DNA from: an uncultured Clostridia bacterium
GTDB taxonomy: Bacteria > Bacillota > Clostridia > Oscillospirales > Oscillospiraceae
Direction of reading: 5' to 3'
Assembly: GCA_938049125.1 (NCBI GenBank)
Contig: CALICR010000131.1
Span: forward strand, 1-22,384
DNA: 22,384 nt
The notes beneath the pieces are model-generated. The model ran no database searches. It saw only the letters and a program-made list of their open reading frames with translations, and was not told where the DNA came from. The translations under genes were made by a program, and so were the position numbers. This document shows, one piece after another, positions 7,209 to 15,161 of the stretch; the first letter of the stretch is position 1; each line of letters begins with the position of its first letter.

Positions 7209-8175
7209 GACCGGAAAGCAGGAGCTGCTGCGGGTCGAGCACCTGAAAAAGTACTTCAAGACCAGCTCTGGGATGCTCCACGCCGTGGATGACGTGAGCT
7301 TCACCATCTATGAGGGCGACACCCTCGGCGTCGTCGGCGAGTCCGGCTGCGGCAAGTCCACCCTCGGGCGGACGATCCTGCGGCTTCAGGAGCCGACGGA
7401 GGGCAAAATCTATTACAAGGGCCGTGACCTCACGGCCTGCTCCCGGCAGGAGCTGAAAAAGCTGCGCAAGGAGCTCCAGATCATCTTCCAGGACCCCTAC
7501 GCCTCGCTGAACCCCCGCATGACCGTCAAGGAGGCCATCTCCGAGCCGCTCATCATCCAGAAGGTCTTCGCCAAGAAGGACACGGCGGCCCTCGAGGCCC
7601 GGATCCGGGAGATCATGGACCTGGTCGGCCTCTCCCAGCGCCTCATCAACACCTATCCCCACGAGCTGGACGGCGGGCGGCGGCAGCGTATCGGCATCGC
7701 CCGGGCCATCGCGCTCCGGCCGAAGTTCATCGTCTGCGACGAGCCGGTGTCTGCCCTGGACGTGTCCATTCAGGCCCAGGTGCTGAACCTGATGCAGGAC
7801 CTCCAGAAGGAGATGGGCCTCACCTATATGTTCATCACCCACGACCTCAGCGTCGTCAAGCACTTCTCCACGGACGTGTCCGTCATGTACCTCGGCCAGA
7901 TGGTGGAGAAGGCCCCGGCGAAGCAGCTCTTCAAGAACCCCGTCCACCCCTACACCAACGCGCTGCTCTCGGCCATCCCCGTGCCGGATCCGGACTACGC
8001 CATGGACCGCATCCTGCTCAAGGGCGAGCTAACCAGCCCCATCAACCCCGGCGTCGGCTGCCGCTTCGCCAAGCGCTGCATCTACGCCACCGAGGCCTGC
8101 ACCCAGTCGAACCTGGCGCTGCGGGAGCTTGAACCCGGTCACTTCGTCGCCTGCTGCAGGGCCGGCGGCGAATGA
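7201..8175 (+). CDS. dppF: ABC peptide-type transporter ATPase, DppF/OppF family
   Basis: A 324-residue second ATPase. Walker A is GESGCGKST (46-54), the Q-loop sits in IFQDPYASLNPRM, Walker B is FIVCDEPVSALD (177-188), and the switch histidine is in FITHDLS. The C-terminal cysteine region (GCRFAKRCIYATEAC) is present. The signature reads LDGGRRQR instead of LSGGQ; I believe this variant recurs among Firmicute DppF/OppF-like proteins, so it is not by itself damage. ATG 7201 is chosen for its AAAGGAGG site; it overlaps the dppD stop by 8 nt. An upstream in-frame codon at 7165 lacks a ribosome site. Confidence 0.94.
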   Translation: MDKTGKQELLRVEHLKKYFKTSSGMLHAVDDVSFTIYEGDTLGVVGESGCGKSTLGRTILRLQEPTEGKIYYKGRDLTACSRQELKKLRKELQIIFQDPYASLNPRMTVKEAISEPLIIQKVFAKKDTAALEARIREIMDLVGLSQRLINTYPHELDGGRRQRIGIARAIALRPKFIVCDEPVSALDVSIQAQVLNLMQDLQKEMGLTYMFITHDLSVVKHFSTDVSVMYLGQMVEKAPAKQLFKNPVHPYTNALLSAIPVPDPDYAMDRILLKGELTSPINPGVGCRFAKRCIYATEACTQSNLALRELEPGHFVACCRAGGE

Positions 8176-8210
8176 TAGATACTTTTCCAACCAAAACAAG
8201 GAGGAGCACC

Positions 8211-9840
8211 ATGAAAAAATTTCTTCGCGCCATCTCGCTGATCATGGTTTTCGCCATGATCCTGGCCATGTTCACCGCCTGCGGCAGCAGCGGGAGCAAG
8301 ACCGACGACTCCAGCAAGACTGATTCGAGCACCGATACCCCTGCGGATTCCAGCCAGACCGAAGCCACCGACAACGAGACCGCCACGGATGAAAACGCGA
8401 CGCTCAAGGATACCCTGATCTGGGCTCAGAGCGCCGATGTCTTCTCCTTTGACCCGAACATCGGCAAGGAAACCGTCGCCATCCAGGTCACCGGCAACAT
8501 CTACGACACCCTGTTCACCATCGACACCGAGGGCAACATCATCCCCATGCTGGCCACCGAGTGGACCCAGGACGACGAGGTGACCTACACCATCAAGCTG
8601 CGCGAGGGCGTCACCTTCCATGACGGAAGTCCCTTCACCGCCGAGGACGCCGCCTACTCCATCATGCGCGCCGTCGAGTCCCCCGCCGTCAACTACATCG
8701 CCAAGTTCGTGGACCATGTGGACATCGTGGACGACTACACCATCAAGCTCGTCACCGTGGAGCCCTACGCCCCCGCCATCCGTAACCTGACCCACCCCGG
8801 CATGGGCATCACCTGCAAGGCCTACGCCGAGGCCAACGGCGAGGACATCCTCAAGACTGCCCCCATGGGCACCGGCCCCTTCAAGTTCATCGAATGGAAG
8901 CAGGGCGACTCCGTCACCCTCGAGCGCTTTGACGACTACTGGGCAGGCCCCGCCCCCATGAAGAACCCTCATCATGCGCGTCATCCCCGAAGCCGCCCAG
9001 CGCACCATCGCCCTGGAGACCGGCGAAGTGGACATCGCCTATGACATCTCTCCCAACGACGTCAGCCGCCTGAACGAGACCGACGGCGTCAGCGTGGTCA
9101 CCAAGGCCTCCCTGATGTGCTACTACATCGGCATGAATTTCCAGAACGAGTACCTCGGCAACCAGAAGGTCCGCGAGGCCATCCGCCTGGCCATCGACGT
9201 GGAGCCGATGATTGACGCCATCCTCTACGGCGGCGCGCAGCTGGCCACCACCGTTCTGGCCCCCGCCTGCTTCGGCTTCGTTCAGGACGCTCCCGTTATC
9301 CAGGCCGACGTGGAGAAGGCCAAGGCCCTCATGGCCGAGGCCGGCTATGCCGATGGCTTCGACCTCACCATCACCGTCAACGAAGAGCAGACCCGCGTTG
9401 AGATGTGCAACGTCATCCAGAGCCAGCTCAAGGAGATCGGCATCAACCTCAATATCGACGTCGTCGAGCAGTCCACCTACGTCGACATCGTCGGCCGCGG
9501 CGACCACGAGCTGTGCTTCCAGAACTGGACCACCTCCACCGCCGACGCGGACTACACCTACTATCCGCTGTACCACAGCACCTGCTGGGGCTCCCAGGGC
9601 GGCCGCGCCTTCGGCGAAATCCCGGGCATCGACGCCATCGTCGAGCAGGCCAAGGGCGAGACCGATCCCGACAAGCGCATCGAGCTCTACGCCCAGGCCG
9701 AGGCCCTGGTGCAGGAATACTCCGTCAACCGTCCCCTGGTCTGGACGGACCTGGCCGTCGGCCTCCGCGACACCGTCGAGGGCTTTGAGCTGATGTCCAA
9801 TACCTACCACAAGCTCTACAACGTCAAGGCTTACCAGTAA
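8211..9840 (+). pseudogene. Extracellular peptide-type substrate-binding lipoprotein (SBP_bac_5), frameshifted
   Basis: Family 5 solute-binding protein of the ABC importer, about 542 residues if repaired. A lipoprotein signal spans residues 1-24 with Cys24 in FTAC. A Ser/Thr/Asp-rich linker of some 40 residues follows, then the classic TYTIKLREGVTFHDGSPFTAEDA block. The frame breaks near residue 252: after DDYWAGPAPMKN the CCC at 8966-8968 holds one base too many, and removing it gives a seamless join to LIMRVIPEAAQRTIALETG. Both halves keep normal coding composition up to the stop at 9840. It is therefore either a recent inactivating mutation or a sequencing error in a short C run. AAGGAGG precedes ATG 8211; the gap from dppF is 35 nt. 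Without a binding protein the importer would not work, which favours a sequence error or a very recent event. Confidence 0.85.
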
Positions 9841-9860
9841 ATCTCTAACCGCTTTCCCTT

Positions 9861-9891
9861 GGCCGGGTCTCCGGATCCCGGAGACCCGGCC
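9861..9891 (+). promoter_or_regulatory. Strong intercistronic hairpin without U-tract
   Basis: A perfect 14-bp stem (9861-9874 with 9878-9891) around a 3-nt loop, 20 nt after the binding-protein stop. It is followed by CCCCTCTG rather than a T-run, so it is not a canonical intrinsic terminator. It could be a 3'-end stabiliser that lets the binding-protein message outlast the rest of the operon, or a partial terminator. Confidence 0.55.
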
Positions 9892-9940
9892 CCCTCTGCC
9901 ATACACTCTATCTATGAACCATACGAAAGGAACCATCACC

Positions 9941-10735
9941 ATGAGCAATATGATTTTTGAAAACACCTGGGAAGAGAACAAGCGCCTGCTGGAGACCAAG
10001 AAGGTCCTCATCGTCCCTGTGGGCAGCAACGAGCAGCACGGCCCCGCCCTGCCCCTCGGCACGGACTGGATGATCGCCGAGCACCTGGCCCGTGAGATTG
10101 GCCGGAAGACCGACAAGGCCCTCGTCGCCCCCACCGTCACCATGGGCCACGCCCTCTATCACGACGATTTCCCCGGCACTATGGCCGTCTCCCAGGTCAC
10201 CCTGTTCAACTACGTCCGTGAGCTCTGCGAGCCCATGCTCAAGCACGGCATCACCCACATTCTCTTCATCAATGGCCACGGCGGCAACAACAACGCCCTC
10301 TACGACGTTGGCCAGTACTTCCGTCATAAGAACATCCCCGTCGCCAATATCCAGTGGTACGAGGTCGCAGGCTGCATGCGCAAGGAATGGGGCCTCCGCG
10401 GCCACGGCGACATTGGCGAGACCGCCATGATGCTTCACGTCGCCCCTGAGACCGTCCGCATGGACCGCGCCCACATCCCGCAGAACAAGACCGTCGGCAA
10501 CATCAAATTCCTGGACCTGCACCGCGGCGAGTTTGAAGGCGCTTCCGTCTACCTGAACCTCCGCACCAAGGACATCACCGACTCCGGTGATCTCATGGAG
10601 TTCGGCCACAGCGCCGACGTCGATTACAGCACCAGTCCTGCCGAGGCCACCGCCGAGCTGGGCGCAGCCATGTGCGAGGCCTGCGTCGACTACGCTGTCC
10701 GCTTCATCGACGAGTTCGTTAACTTCAAGTTCTGA
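9941..10735 (+). CDS. Creatininase-family metal-dependent amidohydrolase
   Basis: A 264-residue cytoplasmic enzyme. The family's metal site is complete: GSNEQHGPALPLGTD gives Glu31, His33 and Asp42; FINGHGGNNN gives His113; GHGDIGETAMML gives His155 and Glu160. The family hydrolyses the C-N bond of cyclic or linear amides (creatinine, related lactams, formamides, peptide tails in mycofactocin maturation); the exact substrate cannot be told here. ATG 9941 has AAAGGA at suitable spacing, better than the alternative ATG at 9914, which precedes that site. It lies between the peptide importer and an M20 peptidase, and so is probably the first hydrolytic step on the imported compound. Confidence 0.9.
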   Translation: MSNMIFENTWEENKRLLETKKVLIVPVGSNEQHGPALPLGTDWMIAEHLAREIGRKTDKALVAPTVTMGHALYHDDFPGTMAVSQVTLFNYVRELCEPMLKHGITHILFINGHGGNNNALYDVGQYFRHKNIPVANIQWYEVAGCMRKEWGLRGHGDIGETAMMLHVAPETVRMDRAHIPQNKTVGNIKFLDLHRGEFEGASVYLNLRTKDITDSGDLMEFGHSADVDYSTSPAEATAELGAAMCEACVDYAVRFIDEFVNFKF

Positions 10736-10788
10736 TGCCTGCACCGGGGCGGCCGCGGTCGCCCCAAACCTGAAATGAGGTGGTTTCC

Positions 10789-11967
10789 ATGAACGTCACC
10801 GCAGCCTTTCCCTGCATCGAGCGCGAAATTCCGCGCTATCTCGACTTCTGGAAGGAGATCGTCCGTCTGGAGTCCCCGTCCTGGGACCGGGCGGCGGTGT
10901 GTGCCGTTGCAGACTGCATTGCACAGTTCGCCGCGGCGCAGGGGTTCACCGTCGACCGTACACCCCAGCCGAGGGCCGGGGACACGCTCCGCATCACGCT
11001 GCCCGGCACATTGGACGCGCCGCCTGTCGCGCTGATGGCTCACATGGACACGGTCCATCCCGTCGGCTCCTTCGGCGACCCGGTGGTCCGGGCAGAGAAC
11101 GGTGTGCTCTACGGCCCCGGCGTTTTTGACTGCAAGGGCGGCATCGCCGTCGGTCTGCTGTGCATGGACGCCCTGCACCGGTGCGGTGTGCCACATCCCG
11201 AGGTCCGGCTGGTGCTGGACCCGGACGAGGAAAACGGCACATACATCGGCGAGGCGGGCGGACAGTTCATCCGGGACGCTGTCCAGGGCTGCATGGCGGC
11301 GCTGAACCTCGAATCAGGCCGGGACGGCTCGCTGACCGTGGGCCGTAAGGGCGTCCTGCGGGCGGAGCTGACCGTGCGCGGCATTGCCGCCCATGCCGGA
11401 AATGACTACTTCTCCGGCGCCAGTGCCATCCGCGAGGCGGCCCATAAAATTCTGGAGCTGGAGCGCATCTCCTCGCCGGAAGGCATCACCGTCAACTGTG
11501 GCCTCATCCGGGGCGGCAGTGCCGTCAACACGGTGCCGGAGGACTGCACCGTGGACATCGACGTCCGCTTCAAAAACCAGGCCCAGCAGGAGGAGGCCCT
11601 GGCGCACCTCCGCCGCGTTGCGGAGGCGGCCTTCGTCCCCGGCGTGTCCGCCTCGCTCCGTGTCCTGCACATTCACCCCGCCATGGCCTGCACCGCGGCC
11701 AACCTTCATCTCTTCGAGACCGTCTCAGGACTCGCTCGGGAGCTCGGTCTCGAGGACCTCGTGCCTATGGAGCGCGGCGGGTGCAGCGATTCCGCCTATC
11801 CGGTCCAGCTCGGCATCCCAACGGTCTGCTCTCTCGGCCCCATCGGCCGCTATGAGCACACGCTCCAGGAGCAGGCCGACATCGGGACGCTTGGCACCCG
11901 CGCCAAGCTGCTGACCGCAGTCATTCTTCACCTTGCAGCCGCAAACGAAACGGAGGACCCAAAATGA
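10789..11967 (+). CDS. M20-family metallopeptidase (ArgE/DapE/carboxypeptidase G2-like)
   Basis: A 392-residue di-zinc amidase. The metal and catalytic residues are in place: His85 and Asp87 (MAHMDTVHP), Asp114 (FDCKGG), Glu147/Glu148 (PDEENG), Glu175 (NLESGR) and a C-terminal His in RYEHTL. The dimerisation lid (about 185-295) contains AAHAGNDYFSGASA, with the His202 usually involved in the substrate pocket. M20 enzymes release an amino acid from N-acyl-amino acids or peptides. ATG 10789 follows GAGGTGG; the GTG at 10780 lies too close to that site. It starts 53 nt after the creatininase-family gene, and its TGA overlaps the next ATG in ATGA, so the three genes are tightly linked. Substrate is unknown, but a homoserine- or aspartate-bearing amide would suit the neighbour. 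Confidence 0.92.
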   Translation: MNVTAAFPCIEREIPRYLDFWKEIVRLESPSWDRAAVCAVADCIAQFAAAQGFTVDRTPQPRAGDTLRITLPGTLDAPPVALMAHMDTVHPVGSFGDPVVRAENGVLYGPGVFDCKGGIAVGLLCMDALHRCGVPHPEVRLVLDPDEENGTYIGEAGGQFIRDAVQGCMAALNLESGRDGSLTVGRKGVLRAELTVRGIAAHAGNDYFSGASAIREAAHKILELERISSPEGITVNCGLIRGGSAVNTVPEDCTVDIDVRFKNQAQQEEALAHLRRVAEAAFVPGVSASLRVLHIHPAMACTAANLHLFETVSGLARELGLEDLVPMERGGCSDSAYPVQLGIPTVCSLGPIGRYEHTLQEQADIGTLGTRAKLLTAVILHLAAANETEDPK

Positions 11968-13178
11968 AACTTGCAATCATGGGCTTCGGCACCATCGGCT
12001 CCGGCGTCGCCGCCATCGTGGAGCAGAACGCCGCCCTCATCGAGCGCCGCATCGGCGCACCGCTGGAGGTCAAATATGTGCTGGACCTCCGGGAATTCCC
12101 CGGCACGTCCGTGGAGCACAAGGTCGTCCACGACATCGACATCATCGTGAATGACCCCGAGATCGACGTGGTCGTCGAGACCATGGGCGGCGTTGAGCCC
12201 GCCTGCACCTTTGTCAAAAAGGCCCTGAACGCGGGCAAATCCGTGACGACCTCCAACAAGGTCCTCGTGGAGAAGAAGGGCGCGGAGCTGCTGGCCCTGG
12301 CCGAGGAAAAGGGCGTAAGCTTCCTCTTCGAGGCCAGCGTCGGCGGCGGCATCCCCATCATCCGCCCCCTGAACCAGTGCCTGACCGGCGACCGCATCAC
12401 CGGCGTCACCGGCATTTTGAACGGCACCACCAACTATATGCTGACGAAGATGGACCGCGAGGGCGTCACCTTCGAGGCTGCGCTGAAGGAGGCCCAGCAA
12501 AACGGCTTTGCCGAGGCCGACCCCACGGCGGACGTCGAGGGCCTCGACGCCAGCCGCAAGATTGCCATTCTCTCCGCCCTCGCCTACGGCGCGCAGGTCG
12601 ATTACCAGGACGTGCCCACCGAGGGCATCACGAAGATCACGGACACCGACTTCCGCTATGCCCGGGCCCTCGGCCTCTCCGTTAAGCTTCTCGGCTCCAG
12701 CCGCTGCATCGACGGGAAGTATTACATCCAGGTCTCCCCGGTCCTGCTTCCGCCGGAGCACCCGCTGGCCGCCGTAAACGGCGTGTTCAACGCCATCCTC
12801 GTCCAGGGCAACATGGTCGATCAGCTGATGTTCTACGGCCGCGGCGCGGGCAGCCTGCCCACGGCCAGCGCCGTGGTGGCCGACGTCATCGAGGAGCTGC
12901 GCAATCCGCACACCACGCTGGTCAAGAGCTGGGACCCCGAAAAGCTGACGCTCTCCGACATCGGCGACCTGCGCCGCCGCTTCTTCCTGCGCCTCTCCGG
13001 CTGCAAGGACTGCCGCGCCGCCGAGGTCGAGGCTGCGCTCGGCGCTGTGTCCTACACGGTGCTGGACGGGCTGAACGAGTTCGCCGCCGTCACGCCGGTC
13101 ATGACCGAGGCCGCCTTCCGCGAGAAGTCCGCCGCCCTCCCCGGCGTCCTCCAGGTCATCCGCTTCGAGGCCGAATAA
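11964..13178 (+). CDS. hom: Homoserine dehydrogenase
   Basis: A 404-residue NAD(P)-dependent dehydrogenase interconverting L-aspartate 4-semialdehyde and L-homoserine. The Rossmann motif GFGTIGSG is at 7-14, TTSNKVLVEKKG includes Lys99, EASVGGGIPIIRPL at 123-136 is the family's hinge, NGTTNYML follows, and the catalytic block is ADVEGLDASRK with Asp195 and Lys199. The C-terminus (about 330-404) has the length and hydrophobic pattern of an ACT domain (RRRFFLRLSG...LPGVLQVIRFE) but lacks the usual PGVLA turn near its start, so threonine feedback may be absent or altered. The start overlaps the peptidase stop by 4 nt. No thrB, thrC, asd or lysC is nearby, so a catabolic role (homoserine oxidation) is more likely than threonine synthesis; this is inferred. 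Confidence 0.9.
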   Translation: MKLAIMGFGTIGSGVAAIVEQNAALIERRIGAPLEVKYVLDLREFPGTSVEHKVVHDIDIIVNDPEIDVVVETMGGVEPACTFVKKALNAGKSVTTSNKVLVEKKGAELLALAEEKGVSFLFEASVGGGIPIIRPLNQCLTGDRITGVTGILNGTTNYMLTKMDREGVTFEAALKEAQQNGFAEADPTADVEGLDASRKIAILSALAYGAQVDYQDVPTEGITKITDTDFRYARALGLSVKLLGSSRCIDGKYYIQVSPVLLPPEHPLAAVNGVFNAILVQGNMVDQLMFYGRGAGSLPTASAVVADVIEELRNPHTTLVKSWDPEKLTLSDIGDLRRRFFLRLSGCKDCRAAEVEAALGAVSYTVLDGLNEFAAVTPVMTEAAFREKSAALPGVLQVIRFEAE

Positions 13179-13187
13179 GTGCACAAA

Positions 13188-13224
13188 ACCGCCCCCGATC
13201 CGAAATCGGGGGCGGTAATTTTAT
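13188..13224. terminator. Bidirectional intrinsic terminator between hom and DUF3786 gene
   Basis: An 11-12 bp stem (CCGCCCCCGAT at 13189-13199 with ATCGGGGGCGG at 13205-13215, plus the A13188/T13216 pair) and a 5-nt loop. The plus strand continues TAATTTTAT. The minus strand continues TTTTGTG. It ends the transporter-hydrolase unit and the convergent DUF3786 transcript. Confidence 0.9.
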
Positions 13225-13236
13225 GCGCAGCGGCTG

Positions 13237-13845
13237 CTAGGCGGTCCAGTATACCGTCCCGGCCAGGCCGTCCAGGATCAGGGAGCCGACGGTGACGGCG
13301 TCCTCCACGGACAGGTGGTGCGGCGCGCTTCGGTCCGCCAGCAGCCGTCCGGAGGCCGGGAAGTCCTCGTCCGCGAACCAGAGCTTCAGAAAGACCGGAT
13401 AGTGCGGCGCGAAGGAAAACCGCGCGCAGAGGTCCGCATTGGATGGGACGAGCGCCGCACCCAGCGCACGGCAGCGCCGCAGCAGCTCCTCCGGCGGCAG
13501 CACGCCCAGCGTACGGATCGCCTGCTCTGCGTCCCGGTCGAAGCCGCCGCCGCGCACCATGCCGTCCGGATACTGCCCGAAGGACATCAGCTCGCCGCTC
13601 GGCGGCGTGCCGTCCGCAAGGTCCAGATAGTGCAGCAGCGCCAGCGTATGCCACTTGGGGAGCGCCGGGGCGGCCGTACAGTCCGGCAGCCGGACTGTGA
13701 CCGTCCGGCCCAAAGTCTCGCAGACGAGCGCGCCGTCCGCCAGCGTCATCCCGGTCCGCGCTGCAAGCTCCTCCGGCGTGCGACCGGCTAGCCGCGCCTG
13801 CGCCGCCGCCCGCATCGCCTCAAATTGACGGTCTCTCTTCTCCAT
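13237..13845 (-). CDS. DUF3786 domain protein
   Basis: A 202-residue soluble protein. Its second half carries features I associate with DUF3786: MSFGQYPDGMVRGGGFDRD, then APHYPVFLKLWFADEDFPASGRLL and the near-terminal HHLSVEDAVTVG. No function is established for the family. There is no signal peptide or membrane segment. ATG 13845 is chosen because GGAGG lies 8 nt upstream; another in-frame ATG at 13860 precedes that site. It follows the glycerate 2-kinase by 34 nt on the same strand and is the last gene of that unit before the shared terminator. The composition resembles its neighbours. Family call is from recognition of the motifs, moderately sure. Confidence 0.72.
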   Translation of the reverse strand: MEKRDRQFEAMRAAAQARLAGRTPEELAARTGMTLADGALVCETLGRTVTVRLPDCTAAPALPKWHTLALLHYLDLADGTPPSGELMSFGQYPDGMVRGGGFDRDAEQAIRTLGVLPPEELLRRCRALGAALVPSNADLCARFSFAPHYPVFLKLWFADEDFPASGRLLADRSAPHHLSVEDAVTVGSLILDGLAGTVYWTA

Positions 13846-13879
13846 ATCAGGTCCCTCCATGTTCCGATCGTGCGCCCGC

Positions 13880-15097
13880 TCAGCCGCGGAGCAGGGCGAC
13901 GGCGACGTCATTGACGTTCGTGCCCGTGGGGCCGGTCATCAGGAGGCCGCCGCAGGCGGCGAGGGCATGGTAGGCATCGTTGTTCCGGATCAGGGCCCCG
14001 GGGTCGAGGCCCGCGGCCCGGATGGCCGCGGCAGTGCCGCCGTCCACGTAGCCGCCCGCCGCGTCCGTGGGACCGTCGGTGCCGTCGCTGCCCACGGAGA
14101 ACACCGCCGCGCCCGGCAGGCCGTCGAGGCCCAGGGCCGCGGCCAGTGCCAGCTCCTGGTTCCGCCCGCCGAGGCCGCTGCCCCGGAGGTGGACCACCGT
14201 CTCGCCGCCCGCCAGAAACGCCAGGCTTTTCCCGCCGCCGGAATGCGTCCGGAGCATCGAGGCGAGGAAGCTCCCCGCCTCCCGGGCCTCGCAGCAGAGC
14301 CGGTCCGTCAGCAGCACCGGCTCGTAGCCCAGCGCCCGGCAGCTTTCCGCCGCCGCGGCGCACAGCTCCCGGACGCTGCCGGTGATCTCCGTGCGGACGT
14401 TCGGGGCCTCCTTCGGCGTCTCCTCCCGGAGCCGCGCCCGGGCCGCCGCGGAGAGGCGCAGGTCATAGCGCGCGGCGATGGCCGCGGCCTCGGCGCAGGT
14501 GCTCCGGTCCGCGCAGGCCGGGCCGCTGGCGATCATGTCCAGCGGGTCGCCCACAATGTCGCTGAGGACAATCTGGAACACCCGGGCCGGCGCACAAATC
14601 TGAGCGAAGCGCCCGCCCTTGACGGCGCTGAGGCGCTTGCGCACCGTGTTCATCTCCCGGATGTCCGCGCCGCAGGCGAGGAGCTGCCGGGTGACGTCCT
14701 GCAATTCCTCCGCCGGGACCAGCGGCTGCTCGAAGAGCGCGCTGCCGCCGCCGGAGAGCAGGAAGAGCACCGCGTCCTCCGCCCCCAGGGGGCGCACCAG
14801 CTCCATGGCCTCCGCCGTGGCGGCGAAGCCCGCCGCATCCGGCACCGGGTGGCCCGCCTCCCGGCACTGCACACCGGGCAGCTCCCCCTTTCCATGGCCG
14901 TACTTCGTGATGATAAGACCCGCATCGACGCCGCCGAGGCAGTCCAGCGCCGCCCGGGCCATCTGCCAGGCCGCCTTGCCCACGGCCACGAGCACGAGCC
15001 GCCCCGCCGGACGGCAGAACTCTGCCAGCGCCCGGCGCACCGCCGCGATGCTCTCGCGCACGATACGGTCCGCATCGGCCCGCAGCTGCTGATTCAT
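13880..15097 (-). CDS. gckA: Glycerate 2-kinase (GckA/TtuD, MOFRL family)
   Basis: A 405-residue ATP-dependent kinase converting D-glycerate to 2-phosphoglycerate. The N-terminal domain shows VLVAVGKAAWQMARAAL, ITKYGHGK and GHPVPDAAG, then FLLSGGGSALFEQP, the glycine-rich phosphate site. In the middle are DIREMNTVRKRLSAVKGGR and LSDIVGDPLDMIASGP. The C-terminal MOFRL domain has GGETVVHLRGSGLGGRNQELALAAA and SVGSDGTDGPTDAAGG, ending GPTGTNVNDVAV. All are typical of class II glycerate kinases. ATG 15097 follows AAGGAGG. The ribosome site begins only a few bases after the U-tract of a strong terminator, so expression probably depends on read-through from metF. The hydroxypyruvate reductase gene three genes upstream supplies the preceding step. 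Confidence 0.93.
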   Translation of the reverse strand: MNQQLRADADRIVRESIAAVRRALAEFCRPAGRLVLVAVGKAAWQMARAALDCLGGVDAGLIITKYGHGKGELPGVQCREAGHPVPDAAGFAATAEAMELVRPLGAEDAVLFLLSGGGSALFEQPLVPAEELQDVTRQLLACGADIREMNTVRKRLSAVKGGRFAQICAPARVFQIVLSDIVGDPLDMIASGPACADRSTCAEAAAIAARYDLRLSAAARARLREETPKEAPNVRTEITGSVRELCAAAAESCRALGYEPVLLTDRLCCEAREAGSFLASMLRTHSGGGKSLAFLAGGETVVHLRGSGLGGRNQELALAAALGLDGLPGAAVFSVGSDGTDGPTDAAGGYVDGGTAAAIRAAGLDPGALIRNNDAYHALAACGGLLMTGPTGTNVNDVAVALLRG

Positions 15098-15114
15098 GTC
15101 GCTTCCTCCTTCTT

Positions 15115-15145
15115 TTAAAAAAGGGAGGCCGCGCTGCGGCCTCCC
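15115..15145 (-). terminator. Intrinsic terminator between metF and gckA
   Basis: On the minus strand a perfect 10-bp GC-rich stem (15145-15136 with 15132-15123) and a 3-nt loop are followed by six T (15122-15117). It lies 16 nt after the metF stop and about 19 nt before the gckA ATG. Confidence 0.9.
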
Positions 15146-15161
15146 TCTATGCTGTTTTTAC

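Noticed and set aside
9841..9940. Independent promoter for the creatininase-family gene
   Set aside because: No -35/-10 pair with acceptable match and spacing was found between the hairpin and the gene.
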